Origin: an uncultured Lachnospiraceae bacterium
Lineage (GTDB): Bacteria > Bacillota > Clostridia > Lachnospirales > Lachnospiraceae
Length of the DNA stretch: 64,000 nt
Direction: 5' to 3'
NCBI GenBank assembly: GCA_910584915.1
Contig: CAJUDM010000023.1
Span: 1 to 64,000 of the forward strand
The notes under the pieces were generated by a model. It saw nothing but the letters and a program-made list of their open reading frames with translations, ran no database searches and was not told where the DNA came from. Shown one piece after another: positions 35,613 to 43,405 of the stretch; position 1 is the stretch's first letter; every line of letters starts with the position of its first letter. A program made the translations under genes and the position numbers.

Positions 35613-36422
35613 ATGATCAAATTGATAGCCAGCGATTTGGACGGCACACTCGTCTCCGGCAATATGTCGGACCTTCCGGCAGGTTTTCCGGAAGTTGTCA
35701 GGGAACTGAAAAAAAGAGACATACTTTTCGCCGCCGCCAGCGGCAGGCAGTACCATAACCTGCGGCGGCTTTTCCGCGAGGTAAAAGATGAAATAGCCTA
35801 TATCTGCGAAAACGGGGCACTTACCGTCTACCAGGGGGAAGTTCTCGACAGGGTGGAGATACCCCTGGAGACCGCCATCCCCATCATCCGCCGTCTGGAG
35901 AAAGAGCCCGGCACGGAGGTCCTTGTCTCCGGCGCCTTCACCAGCTATATCCGCCCGAAAGAGCCGCTCTTTGAACAATATATAAAAAATATGGGAAATC
36001 AATATAAGATCGTGCCAGACCTGGCTGATATCGGGGAGCCCATTATCAAACTGGCTCTTTTTGAAAAGGAAGGGACCGAGGAAAGGGACCGCCAGGCTTA
36101 CTGGCAGGACCAGTTTAAGCGTTCCGACGCCTTCCCCTGGGACGTCAAAGTGGTGACTTCCGGCTCTCTCTGGCTGGATTTCCTGTTCCCCGATGCCCAC
36201 AAAGGTGTAGGAATACAGGCGCTCTCGAACCATCTCGGCATCCGCAGGGAGGAGATCCTCTCTTTCGGCGACAATTACAACGATATCGAAATGTTCAGGG
36301 CAAGCGGCGTCAGCGTCGCGGTGGAAAATGCCCGCCCCGGCATCAAAGAACTGTGCGATCACACTGCGCCTTCGGTTATGGAATTTATCGATCATATATT
36401 AAAAACGGGCTTTTTACTCTGA
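35613..36422 (+). CDS. Cof-type HAD-superfamily phosphatase
   Basis: A 269-residue cytoplasmic phosphatase of the Cof/YidA (HAD IIB) group. Catalytic aspartates are in ASDLDGTLVSG (Asp 8 and 10), motif II in AAASGRQ and motif IV in FGDNYNDIEMF, with a large cap between. Substrates are usually sugar phosphates or nucleotides. I chose the ATG at 35613; no clear Shine-Dalgarno sequence is seen and the longer ORF overlaps the AraC gene out of frame. Confidence 0.88.
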   Translation: MIKLIASDLDGTLVSGNMSDLPAGFPEVVRELKKRDILFAAASGRQYHNLRRLFREVKDEIAYICENGALTVYQGEVLDRVEIPLETAIPIIRRLEKEPGTEVLVSGAFTSYIRPKEPLFEQYIKNMGNQYKIVPDLADIGEPIIKLALFEKEGTEERDRQAYWQDQFKRSDAFPWDVKVVTSGSLWLDFLFPDAHKGVGIQALSNHLGIRREEILSFGDNYNDIEMFRASGVSVAVENARPGIKELCDHTAPSVMEFIDHILKTGFLL

Positions 36423-36430
36423 GCCCGTTT
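36403..36430. terminator. Bidirectional terminator between convergent genes
   Basis: AAACGGGCT (36403-36411) pairs with AGCCCGTTT (36422-36430); the hairpin overlaps the last codons of the HAD gene and precedes the stop of the convergent AraC gene. Confidence 0.7.
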
Positions 36431-36436
36431 CTATTC

Positions 36437-37342
36437 TCACCCTTCCTTCCGCCCCGACCTGCGGTATTCTTTCGGAGTACAGCCGATCATCTTCAAAAAA
36501 CTTTTGCCGAAATAGCTGCCGGAGCTGAACCCGCATTTTTCCGCTATCTCCGTAATACTGTCCTCCGTACCGAGCAACAGCTCCGCCGCCGATCTGATCC
36601 GGTAATCGTTCAGGTAATTTCCCGGCGACATCCCTATTTTATTCTGAAAGCAGCGCCCGCACTCCCGCACACTGATATTCGCCGATCCCGCGATCATCTC
36701 TATCGATAATTTTTCACTGAAATGCTCCTGAATATATTTCATCATGATCAGAATCCGCGTGGAATCCGCAGGGCTCTCCACCTCTCTCAGCGACAATGAT
36801 GAGGCGGCGTCTTTATACAGAAAATACCACAATTCTGACAGAAGAGAACGAACGGCAAACTCATAGCCCTCCTCCCTCTTTTCATACACTTCCGCCAGCC
36901 TGAACATATTCTCTATCACGCGGATTCTCTTGATATCATCCGGCAATATTCTATACATGCCCGGTCCGAGGTTTTTCAGGACAGGTTCTATGTATCTCTT
37001 CTCATAAACGCTGCCGAACATACCGCCGACCAGATATTTATCAAATAAATGTGCATATATTCTGCCTCCCCTGCCCCTTGCGCTGACAGTATGCAGAACA
37101 TCCGAATTGATAAAAACCGCCTCTCCCCTGCGCAGAATGATCGAGCTGTCCGGTGTTTTATACTCCACTTCACCCTCCTCCACATAATCGATCTCCAGAG
37201 CCGAATGCCAGTGCCATGCGATCTTTCTCCCGATACACTCATCCATACGGCGGAACATGCACACATAAGGAAATTCTTCCGAATAACCCGGCAGTATCTC
37301 TTCCCTGTTACTTTTCAATTCCAGATATGGTGTCGCGATCAT
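36437..37342 (-). CDS. AraC-family transcriptional regulator
   Basis: A 301-residue regulator with a cupin sensor (AWHWHSALEIDYVEEGEVEY near residues 42-61; RRGEAVFINSDVLHTV) and a C-terminal double helix-turn-helix (LSIEMIAGSANISVRECGRC; ITEIAEKCGFSSGSYFGKSF). It is a single gene with its own upstream region. No adjacent structural gene shows its target. Confidence 0.85.
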   Translation of the reverse strand: MIATPYLELKSNREEILPGYSEEFPYVCMFRRMDECIGRKIAWHWHSALEIDYVEEGEVEYKTPDSSIILRRGEAVFINSDVLHTVSARGRGGRIYAHLFDKYLVGGMFGSVYEKRYIEPVLKNLGPGMYRILPDDIKRIRVIENMFRLAEVYEKREEGYEFAVRSLLSELWYFLYKDAASSLSLREVESPADSTRILIMMKYIQEHFSEKLSIEMIAGSANISVRECGRCFQNKIGMSPGNYLNDYRIRSAAELLLGTEDSITEIAEKCGFSSGSYFGKSFLKMIGCTPKEYRRSGRKEG

Positions 37343-37631
37343 CCGTCACTTACCTCTCCACACTGATCCCGTTTTCTGATTTCATTTTCTGTTCTCATTT
37401 TCTGATTTCAATATAGTTTACTGCTCTTTCACATTATTTTCAAGAATATATCGCCCGATTCTGGCAGAATTTTACCAATATATCTTCGAAATACGTCCTA
37501 TTCTTTATAATATATGTCCGTATTTATGTTTAAATTTTTGTTGTTCCCGGATAAAATGGTAAAAAGAGATACATCAAGACACCTTGTCCGCTCATTGCAG
37601 GCAAGGCTTACTCTGACAGGAGGTAAAGATA

Positions 37632-37835
37632 ATGCTCATAAAAAAAGAAAAAAATACTGCCCATCTCGCTGAAATGATAGAGAATTCCCCCTGTCCTGTC
37701 TATATTATACTGGACGGTGAAAAAATAGAGTTAACGGAAAACCGCCGCCTGCTGAACCTGTTCAGAAAATACTGGAAACTGGAAGATGTCACGGAGGTAA
37801 CCCTGGAGATGGAAAATGCGGACTTTCTATTGTAA
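37632..37835 (+). CDS. Small protein of unknown function (67 residues)
   Basis: The ATG follows a strong GACAGGAGGTAAAGATA ribosome binding site, which makes translation likely. The protein is charged and partly helical (LLNLFRKYWKLEDVTEVTLE); I recognise no family. Its last nine bases overlap the end of the convergent deoR-type gene. The 290-bp region before it is AT-rich with several TATAAT-like hexamers but no decisive promoter. Confidence 0.6.
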   Translation: MLIKKEKNTAHLAEMIENSPCPVYIILDGEKIELTENRRLLNLFRKYWKLEDVTEVTLEMENADFLL

Positions 37836-38603
37836 TCTCTGCCCCGGATAATAACACCGAACCCCCATCTGCTTAAACCTCGCCAGCCATTCATCCGCCG
37901 GCTTTTCATCCGTCACCACGATATCCATCTCGGACAGGCCGGCAATCTGGGAAAATGCGATCTTCCCGAACTTTGTCTTATCCACCGCGATGATCCTGTG
38001 CTTTGCCGATTTCAGCATAACCCGTTTCGGCTGGGCAAATTCTTCATTGCTGTCGGTGAGTCCCCGCTCAAGGTCAAACCCTTTGCCCGAAACGATCGCG
38101 ATCTCCACATTATAAGAATCCAGCGCCTCAATCGCCTTAGGGCCTACCAGCGCAAGATACCCCTCCTTCAACCTGCCGCCCGAAGAAATGATATCCCAGT
38201 CGCTGACATCCGCAAGCTCGATCACGATCTCGATCGAGTTGGTCACAAGAGTGATCCGCTCCTTCTGCTTGATCGCCTTCGCGATAAAAACGCTGGTCGT
38301 CGAAGCATCCATCGCGATATGATCCCCATCCTGGATCATCTCGGCGATCAACTCCGCAATCTTCTGCTTCCCCGCCACATTCTTTTTCTTCCGGATATTG
38401 AAAGGCATATCGATACTGGTATTTTCATTGATCACGGCACCGCCGTAACTCTTCACCGCCAGCCCGTCCTTGTCCAGCTTGTCAAGGTCCCTCCGGATCG
38501 TCTCCTCCGAAACCCCGTACAACTGACTGAGCTCACTGACCACCACCCGCTTCTCTTCCTGTAGCTTCTCCAATATCAAATTACGTCTCTCCAAAGCAAG
38601 CAT
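37827..38603 (-). CDS. DeoR-family transcriptional regulator of the microcompartment locus (probable)
   Basis: A 258-residue regulator: N-terminal DeoR helix-turn-helix (VVSELSQLYGVSEETIRRDL) and a C-terminal DeoRC sugar-phosphate sensor domain with MDASTTSVFIAKAI and VGPKAIEALDSYNVEIAIVS. It is the nearest regulator to the microcompartment operon and on the same strand, separated only by a long palindrome. DeoR proteins sense phosphorylated sugars, so rhamnulose-1-P or fuculose-1-P or DHAP would be a sensible signal. Its target is inferred. Confidence 0.82.
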   Translation of the reverse strand: MLALERRNLILEKLQEEKRVVVSELSQLYGVSEETIRRDLDKLDKDGLAVKSYGGAVINENTSIDMPFNIRKKKNVAGKQKIAELIAEMIQDGDHIAMDASTTSVFIAKAIKQKERITLVTNSIEIVIELADVSDWDIISSGGRLKEGYLALVGPKAIEALDSYNVEIAIVSGKGFDLERGLTDSNEEFAQPKRVMLKSAKHRIIAVDKTKFGKIAFSQIAGLSEMDIVVTDEKPADEWLARFKQMGVRCYYPGQRLQ

Positions 38604-38663
38604 ACGGCTTCTCCCTCTAATCTTTTATCCCCCAAGTCGGCTGCCTCTTCCAATAACCCTGGC

Positions 38664-38827
38664 GGGTGTCATACGGAGTAATATATCCCTGGCAGTGCCC
38701 TTTAAAAAACGCCGGCACTTAGCGAATGCGGAATTTTCCCTGAAAATTTCGTATGAGCTTAGTACCGCTGCGTTTTTTATGAACGAAAGTGTGGCACAGA
38801 AGGGATATATTACTCCGTGTGACACCC
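38664..38827. repeat. 164-bp long imperfect palindrome
   Basis: The outer arms match almost perfectly for 26 bp (GGGTGTCATACGGAGTAATA onward at 38664 against the complement ending at 38827), and the inner halves continue to pair imperfectly (AAAAAACGC near 38701-38712 opposite GCGTTTTTT near 38771). No transposase is present. It fills the gap between the last shell gene and the deoR-type gene and resembles a MITE or a very large terminator hairpin. Confidence 0.75.
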
Positions 38828-38839
38828 TCACAACCTATT

Positions 38840-39388
38840 TTAAAGCACCGACTTACAAACCTGCTCATCCGGCTGCGCAATAACCGATGAATCCAGATAC
38901 ATCCCCTTTGGTCCCACCTCCGCGATAGCCCTGTCAATTGCCGCTTCCACCGCCGCCACCTCGCCGGTCAGAAACATATAGGATTTTCCGCACATCCCTT
39001 TCGCGATACGCAGTTCGATCAGATCCACGATGGCTGTCTTTGCCGCCACATCCGCCGCCTGGATGATCGCCGCCGCGTCGAAAGTCTCCAGAATACCGAG
39101 GGCGCGCACCTTCTCTAAATGTGTCGTCCCGTAAATAGCCGGAAAGATGGATTCATGAGGATTTCCCAGCACAAAACTGTCGATCAGATTTTCGCTGTAC
39201 TGCGTTGTCGCATTCTTCACCGCCGCATCCACAGCGCTCAGGTCCCCCGCTATGATCGCTATATATTTACCCGGACAGACTGTCTCCGCTTCGATCAGTT
39301 CCACATCGGAAGTCTTTACCATGTTATCCGTGGCAACCACACCGGAAGAAACCGTCTTAAATTCAATCATTCCAATCGCTCTGCTCAT
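38840..39388 (-). CDS. pduT: Trimeric tandem-BMC shell protein (PduT-like)
   Basis: Two BMC domains in 182 residues form a pseudohexameric trimer of the shell. The motif ETVCPGKYIAII places a cysteine at residue 38, equivalent to the PduT pore cysteine that holds an iron-sulfur cluster, so electron transfer across the shell is likely. It lies 145 bp downstream of the PduS homologue, its usual partner. AGGAT before the ATG serves as ribosome binding site. Confidence 0.9.
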   Translation of the reverse strand: MSRAIGMIEFKTVSSGVVATDNMVKTSDVELIEAETVCPGKYIAIIAGDLSAVDAAVKNATTQYSENLIDSFVLGNPHESIFPAIYGTTHLEKVRALGILETFDAAAIIQAADVAAKTAIVDLIELRIAKGMCGKSYMFLTGEVAAVEAAIDRAIAEVGPKGMYLDSSVIAQPDEQVCKSVL

Positions 39389-39533
39389 CTATCTATCCTC
39401 CACGCTCTTCAATCCCTGTTATAGCCAGGCAAAAACTTCCTTTTCCCGCCGCATCGGGCGTACATTACAACAGCAACAGGCTTCTCTGTACACCCGTACA
39501 TCAAAATCTTCTGACAAACCTGCCGGCTTTCTC

Positions 39534-40868
39534 TCAGCCTCTCTCCCTCCGGATCGTCACCGCACCGTTATCCACCGCTGTCACCCGTCCGTCTATCGGC
39601 GCATGTATCGCCACGCTCAATCCCTTACCCGGATTTCCCACAACATCCCCGGCTTTTACCATATCCCCGACATTCACCGCCGGCACTGCCGGCGCTCCGA
39701 TATGCTGGCTCATCTTCACTGTCACCACCGGCATATCCGCCACCCGGTCCCGCAGCGGCGCGGGCACATTGTATTTGGAGAGCCCCAGCCTTGCCTCTAA
39801 GCGCATCTCCGGCACCTTCCGGTACTCCCTGGACTTTTTCACCGGCGCAGGCTTCACATCCGCCGGCGGCTTCACTCCCGCTTTCTTCAGCCCGTCCTTA
39901 CATTCCGCGATCAGGCTTCTCGGCGCCAGCCCCTGGGGACAGGCGTACATCTCGCACACGCCGCAGGAACTGCAGAAGGATGTATTCAAAAATGCCTCGA
40001 TATGCTGAAAATCCTGGTTTGCCGCCGAGCGCATAAACAAATGCGGTTCGATCGGATGTCCCAGCGCATGCCTCGGACAGAGGCTCGTACATGTCTCACA
40101 CTGACAGCAGGAGGACGCCGCCCGCTTTAATTCCAGAGACGCCTTGCTCTTCTTGCGCTGTACGATCTGATGGTCCTTCGGCAGCACGATGACCGCATTG
40201 GTCGTCTTCGTCACCGGCATTTCCGCATCCCCGATGAATCCCATCATCGGACCGCCGATAAAATACACAGGTTCCTTTGTCGTGACCTCTCCCGCCAAGG
40301 CAACCACATCCTCTATCTTACATCCCACAGGCACCCTGACCGAAACGGGATGTTCCACTTCTCCCACGACGGATACCACCTTATCCGTCACCGGCGCCCC
40401 GAATTCCACTGCGCGATATATATTATACATCGTCTCCACATTGAATACGGCTACGCCCGCCTCTATCGGCAATCCGCCCGGCCTGATAACCTTGCCGGTT
40501 GCCTCATAGACCAGTACGACTTCGTCTCCCATCGGATACGCGCTGTCCAAAAGCTTGATCGAGAGCTTCGGGAACTCCCCGATATACTGTTTCAAAGCCT
40601 GTATGGTTTCCTTATATTCACCTTTAATTCCGATAATGCCGCTGCCCGCATGAACCGTGTCCGCCACCATGCTGAAAGTTTTCATGATCTCATAGGCGTA
40701 TTCTTTCAAAAGCTGTCTGTGGAGTTTCAGCAAAGGCTCACACTCCGCACAGTTCAAAAGAATCGTCTCAGCCCTCTCATCCAGTTTTGCGTAGGTGGGA
40801 AATCCCGCCCCGCCGGCTCCCACGATCCCGCTTTTTTGCAACAGATCCTTTAATTCCTGTAATTCCAT
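39534..40868 (-). CDS. pduS: PduS-like RnfC-family electron-transfer flavoprotein
   Basis: A 444-residue protein: N-terminal Rnf/Nuo51-like region (GIVGAGGAGFPTYAKL, typical NADH/FMN glycine-rich loop), an SLBB-like middle domain, two [4Fe-4S] motifs CCQCETCTSLCPRHA near 255 and CSSCGVCEMYACPQ near 298, and a C-terminal biotinyl-like domain. In B12 compartments PduS reduces cobalamin; here the dehydratase is B12-free, so it more likely moves electrons from NADH inside the lumen to the PduT cluster. Confidence 0.88.
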   Translation of the reverse strand: MELQELKDLLQKSGIVGAGGAGFPTYAKLDERAETILLNCAECEPLLKLHRQLLKEYAYEIMKTFSMVADTVHAGSGIIGIKGEYKETIQALKQYIGEFPKLSIKLLDSAYPMGDEVVLVYEATGKVIRPGGLPIEAGVAVFNVETMYNIYRAVEFGAPVTDKVVSVVGEVEHPVSVRVPVGCKIEDVVALAGEVTTKEPVYFIGGPMMGFIGDAEMPVTKTTNAVIVLPKDHQIVQRKKSKASLELKRAASSCCQCETCTSLCPRHALGHPIEPHLFMRSAANQDFQHIEAFLNTSFCSSCGVCEMYACPQGLAPRSLIAECKDGLKKAGVKPPADVKPAPVKKSREYRKVPEMRLEARLGLSKYNVPAPLRDRVADMPVVTVKMSQHIGAPAVPAVNVGDMVKAGDVVGNPGKGLSVAIHAPIDGRVTAVDNGAVTIRRERG

Positions 40869-40885
40869 AGTTTGCCTCCCGGCCT

Positions 40886-41152
40886 CTATATCAGCCCGCT
40901 GGCATCATCGATAATGCCGACGATCGCCGCATCCACCGGCGCACTGTCCAGGCCGCATCCGATCCTCGCCGCGCTTCCCTGTGCCACCAGCACGTATTCC
41001 CCAATGCCGGCGCCTATATTGTCAATCGCCACAAACTGATTCGTATGTCCCGCCATCCTCTCCACCGGTTCAACGATCATAAATTTATTTCCGATCAGAT
41101 TTTCGCTTTTTCTTGTGGAAACAATACTTCCCACTACTTTAGCCGCTATCAT
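40886..41152 (-). CDS. pduN: Pentameric vertex shell protein (EutN/CcmL family, BMC-P)
   Basis: An 88-residue BMC-P protein that caps the shell vertices. The start MIAAKVVGSIVSTRKSENLI and the later IDNIGAGIGEYVLVAQGSAA match EutN/PduN. It has no good Shine-Dalgarno sequence; the preceding open frame ends on its start codon (ATGA), so reinitiation is possible. Only one vertex gene is present in the locus. Confidence 0.9.
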   Translation of the reverse strand: MIAAKVVGSIVSTRKSENLIGNKFMIVEPVERMAGHTNQFVAIDNIGAGIGEYVLVAQGSAARIGCGLDSAPVDAAIVGIIDDASGLI

Positions 41153-41162
41153 ATTTTTCCCA

Positions 41163-41273
41163 TTCCAGTCTTATTTTGGTCTTCTTCCGGTTTTCCGGAT
41201 ACCCTTCCCGCGCGCAGGAAATCCCTTCTACACTTTTCGCTATATATTATATGCTTTTCACTGTATGCTGTTT
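41163..41273 (-). repeat. Possible degenerate family A repeat (copy A5)
   Basis: On the minus strand the stretch begins AAACAGCATACAG and ends GACTGGAA, like the ends of the other family A copies, and stops about 10 bp before the BMC-P start. The interior does not align convincingly, so this is a tentative member. Confidence 0.35.
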
Positions 41274-41336
41274 CCCGGAAACACATCTGCGCGCCGTACA
41301 GGCATCCTTCTATTACATAAACATTTTCTTTACCGC

Positions 41337-41993
41337 TCAACTTTTTCTGATGATCCTCACCGTATCACCCTGCGCGATTTTACTCGCGTTCGCCTCATCC
41401 GTATCAATATGCATTTCCAGCGTAAACGCTTCATTTACACGGATCTTTACATGATTGAAAACCGTTCCTCTTTCGTTATCCGCAGCTACCGACACGATAT
41501 CGCCGTCCTTGCAGCCCGATGCCGACGCATCCGCCGGGGACATATGTATATGGCGCTGTGCCACAATGCAGCCCTCGTTCAGATACAGGACCCCTTTCGG
41601 TCCCACCAATGCGATCGGCGCACTGCCTGCCACATTGCCGGATTCCCGAATCGGCGCCTTGATGCCCAGTGTTCTTGCATCCGTCGCAGATATCTCCACC
41701 TGGCTCTTGCTGCGACAAGGACCAAGAATCCTGACATTTTCAATGGCACGCAGCTTCAGGCCCACGATCGTCACCAGCTCATTCGATGCAAACTGCCCGC
41801 CCATCAGATCCTTTTTCTTTGTTAGATGGTAGCCCTCTCCGAATAATGTCTCCACATGCTCCTGCGTCAGATGAACATGCCGGTTGGATACTCCCACAGG
41901 AACGAGAAAGCCTTTTTCACTCTTCTCCGCTTCCTGCCTGTTCAAGGCTTCAATCACCAATTTTGTAATCAGTTCCACATTATTTGTATCCAA
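41337..41993 (-). CDS. pduL: Phosphate propanoyltransferase (PduL)
   Basis: Converts propionyl-CoA and phosphate to propionyl-phosphate, recycling CoA in the lumen. Zinc-ligand histidines are in VSNRHVHLT and AQRHIHMS. I place the start at a TTG (41991-41993) with AGGAG seven bases upstream, giving 218 residues, the usual size; the longer ORF runs into repeat A3. The first residues (DTNNVELITKLVIEALNRQ) form the amphipathic helix expected of an encapsulation peptide, followed by a short linker. Confidence 0.9.
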   Translation of the reverse strand: MDTNNVELITKLVIEALNRQEAEKSEKGFLVPVGVSNRHVHLTQEHVETLFGEGYHLTKKKDLMGGQFASNELVTIVGLKLRAIENVRILGPCRSKSQVEISATDARTLGIKAPIRESGNVAGSAPIALVGPKGVLYLNEGCIVAQRHIHMSPADASASGCKDGDIVSVAADNERGTVFNHVKIRVNEAFTLEMHIDTDEANASKIAQGDTVRIIRKS

Positions 41994-42006
41994 TTTGACA
42001 CTCCTA

Positions 42007-42112
42007 TTCCAGTTCCGCATACACCCTCCCAGCACACCGATACCAAAGACTAATTTACAGCCGCCCGGCGTCTGTAAATTGTCTTGTGCACTGTACGGGT
42101 GTATGCTGTTTT
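42007..42112 (-). repeat. Family A structured repeat (copy A3) before pduL
   Basis: A 106-bp element ending 13 bp before the pduL TTG start. Perfect outer stem GCATACACCC (42017-42026) with GGGTGTATGC (42097-42106); inner stem AATTTACAG (42052-42060) with CTGTAAATT (42072-42080), flanked by AAGAC (42046-42050) and GTCTT (42081-42085). Confidence 0.82.
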
Positions 42113-42215
42113 CCAGTTCCGCATACACCCTCCCAGCACACACTGCCCGAAGACGTTTCACAGCCGCTTCGCGTCTGCAAACCGTCTTGTGCGCTGTTCA
42201 GGTTCATGCTGTTTT
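42111..42215 (-). repeat. Family A structured repeat (copy A4), tandem with A3
   Basis: A 105-bp element in direct tandem with A3, sharing two bases at the junction. Same end sequences and the same inner stem with different bases (AGACG opposite CGTCT, CAG opposite CTG). The outer arm facing upstream has diverged (GCATGAACC instead of GCATACACC), so its outer stem is weaker. Confidence 0.75.
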
Positions 42216-42242
42216 CCAGTACTCTTGTCAAACGCTCAGCAC

Positions 42243-42312
42243 GCGCCATTCGCAAAACGCACCTGCGGTGCTCTCCGCTGCTTCGCAGCTCCTTTTGCTC
42301 ATAAAATGGCGC
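42243..42312 (-). ncRNA. Cloverleaf-like structured RNA element in the pduL leader
   Basis: Four nested or side-by-side stems fit in 70 nt: GCGCCATT (42243-42250) with AATGGCGC (42305-42312); GCAAAA (42252-42257) with TTTTGC (42293-42298); GCACC/GGTGC (42259-42263, 42267-42271); GCTGC/GCAGC (42277-42281, 42285-42289). All pairs are Watson-Crick. It is not a tRNA (no anticodon or T-loop consensus). It lies within the 399-bp gap 41994-42392 between a shell gene and pduL. Confidence 0.6.
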
Positions 42313-42325
42313 TCCCTCAGACGAA

Positions 42326-42370
42326 ATGTGCTGTGAAAAATTCATGCAAGCATGATTTTTCACTTCACAT
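42326..42370. repeat. Near-perfect palindrome with TCATGCAAGCATGA core
   Basis: ATGTG (42326-42330) and CACAT (42366-42370) enclose GTGAAAAAT/ATTTTTCAC and a central TCATGCAAGCATGA at 42342-42355. The same 14-base core occurs at 45390-45403, again in an intercistronic gap of this operon. Confidence 0.7.
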
Positions 42371-42392
42371 TACGTCTGGCTGAGCTGTTGCA

Positions 42393-42671
42393 CTATTTTA
42401 CCTTCGGCAAAATCATTTCCACATCATTGTGAGGACGAGGAATAACGTGTGTAGCGATCAACTCGCCCAATTTTGCAGCGCTGTTTGCGCCTGCCTCCAC
42501 AGAAGATTTCACAGCCCCAACATCGCCGCGGACCATAACTGTTACAAGGCCGCTGCCGATCTTCTCCGTGCCGATCAGCGTAACGTTAGCTGCTTTACAC
42601 ATAGCATCCGCCGCCTCGATAGACGCTACCAGACCTCTTGTTTCAACCATTCCTAATGCTTCCTGTGCCAT
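42393..42671 (-). CDS. pduA: Hexameric BMC shell protein (PduA/PduJ type)
   Basis: A 92-residue single-domain shell protein beginning MAQEALGMVETRGLVASIEA with the pore region EKIGSGLVTVMVRGDVGAVK and end HVIPRPHNDVE. It is about 85% identical by eye to the BMC-H encoded at 43076, so the pair arose by duplication. The main structural facets of the compartment are probably built from these two. Confidence 0.93.
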   Translation of the reverse strand: MAQEALGMVETRGLVASIEAADAMCKAANVTLIGTEKIGSGLVTVMVRGDVGAVKSSVEAGANSAAKLGELIATHVIPRPHNDVEMILPKVK

Positions 42672-42756
42672 AATGAATTTCCTCCTTCATTTTGTTTAGA
42701 CCGGGGTTTTTACCCGTTATTTTAACTTTTATCTGACAAATTACTTTTTTGACGTA

Positions 42757-43065
42757 TCACATCTTTTCGAGCGCTTCCGCATCTTTGAACCTGCTGGCAG
42801 ATTTCCGTACCAGCCTCACGATCTCCGGGTGCGGATTTGCAATAACACCCTGTACCGCCGGCTTCTTTATACCGTTTTTTGCGGCTGTCTCAACTGCCTG
42901 TGTCACCGCCGACACATCCCCCTGCACGATCAGCGTCACCAATCGTCCGCCGAGCTTTCGCTCCCAGGTAGCCAGTTCTACATTTGCCGTCTTGCACATG
43001 ATGTCCAGTGCGGTCATAGCCGGTACGACACCCTGTATTTCAATAAAGCCGTATGCGTTTCCCAT
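42757..43065 (-). CDS. BMC-H shell protein with C-terminal extension
   Basis: A 102-residue BMC-domain protein (GFIEIQGVVPAMTALDIMC; GGRLVTLIVQGDVSAVTQAV) with a divergent pore loop (ERKLGGR in place of EKIGSG) and about ten extra C-terminal residues (SRFKDAEALEKM). The changed pore suggests a different permeability or an edge role. It is 10 bp from the downstream neighbour and lies between two near-identical PduA-type genes. Confidence 0.85.
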   Translation of the reverse strand: MGNAYGFIEIQGVVPAMTALDIMCKTANVELATWERKLGGRLVTLIVQGDVSAVTQAVETAAKNGIKKPAVQGVIANPHPEIVRLVRKSASRFKDAEALEKM

Positions 43066-43075
43066 TGGTTACTCC

Positions 43076-43351
43076 TTAAATAGTAGGTAAAATCTTTTCC
43101 ACATCGTTGTGAGGACGGGGAATAACGTGCTGTGCTACCAGCTCACCCAGTCTGCTCGCTGCGGACGCGCCGGACTCCACCGCCGCTTTCACAGCTCCCA
43201 CATCGCCGCGGACCATAACGGTTACAAGGCCGCTGCCGATCTTCTCTGTGCCGATCAGTGATACCTCTGCTGCTTTTGTCATTGCATCTGCCGCCTCGAT
43301 CGCAGCGGTAAGGCCTCTTGTTTCGATCATTCCTAAAGCTTCCTGTGCCAT
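43076..43351 (-). CDS. pduJ: Hexameric BMC shell protein (PduA/PduJ type)
   Basis: A 91-residue BMC-H protein nearly the same as the one at 42393 (MAQEALGMIETRGLTAAIEA; same pore IGSGLVTVMVRGD). GGAGG precedes the ATG. Upstream of it a 160-bp gap holds tandem hairpins that could stabilise this part of the message, in line with the high copy number needed for a facet protein. Confidence 0.93.
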   Translation of the reverse strand: MAQEALGMIETRGLTAAIEAADAMTKAAEVSLIGTEKIGSGLVTVMVRGDVGAVKAAVESGASAASRLGELVAQHVIPRPHNDVEKILPTI

Positions 43352-43405
43352 ATGAATTTTTCCTCCTGAATTTAGTTATTTGTTGATTTTATGTTGTTAT
43401 TGTAT

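Noticed and set aside
41149..41340. A 63-residue protein between pduL and the BMC-P gene
   Set aside because: TTG start without a ribosome binding site, no family resemblance and overlap with repeat-like ends; kept as an observation but not listed as a gene.
42243..42312. tRNA gene
   Set aside because: The fold is cloverleaf-like, but lacks TTC-type T-loop, D-loop and anticodon features and ends without an acceptor-stem consensus.
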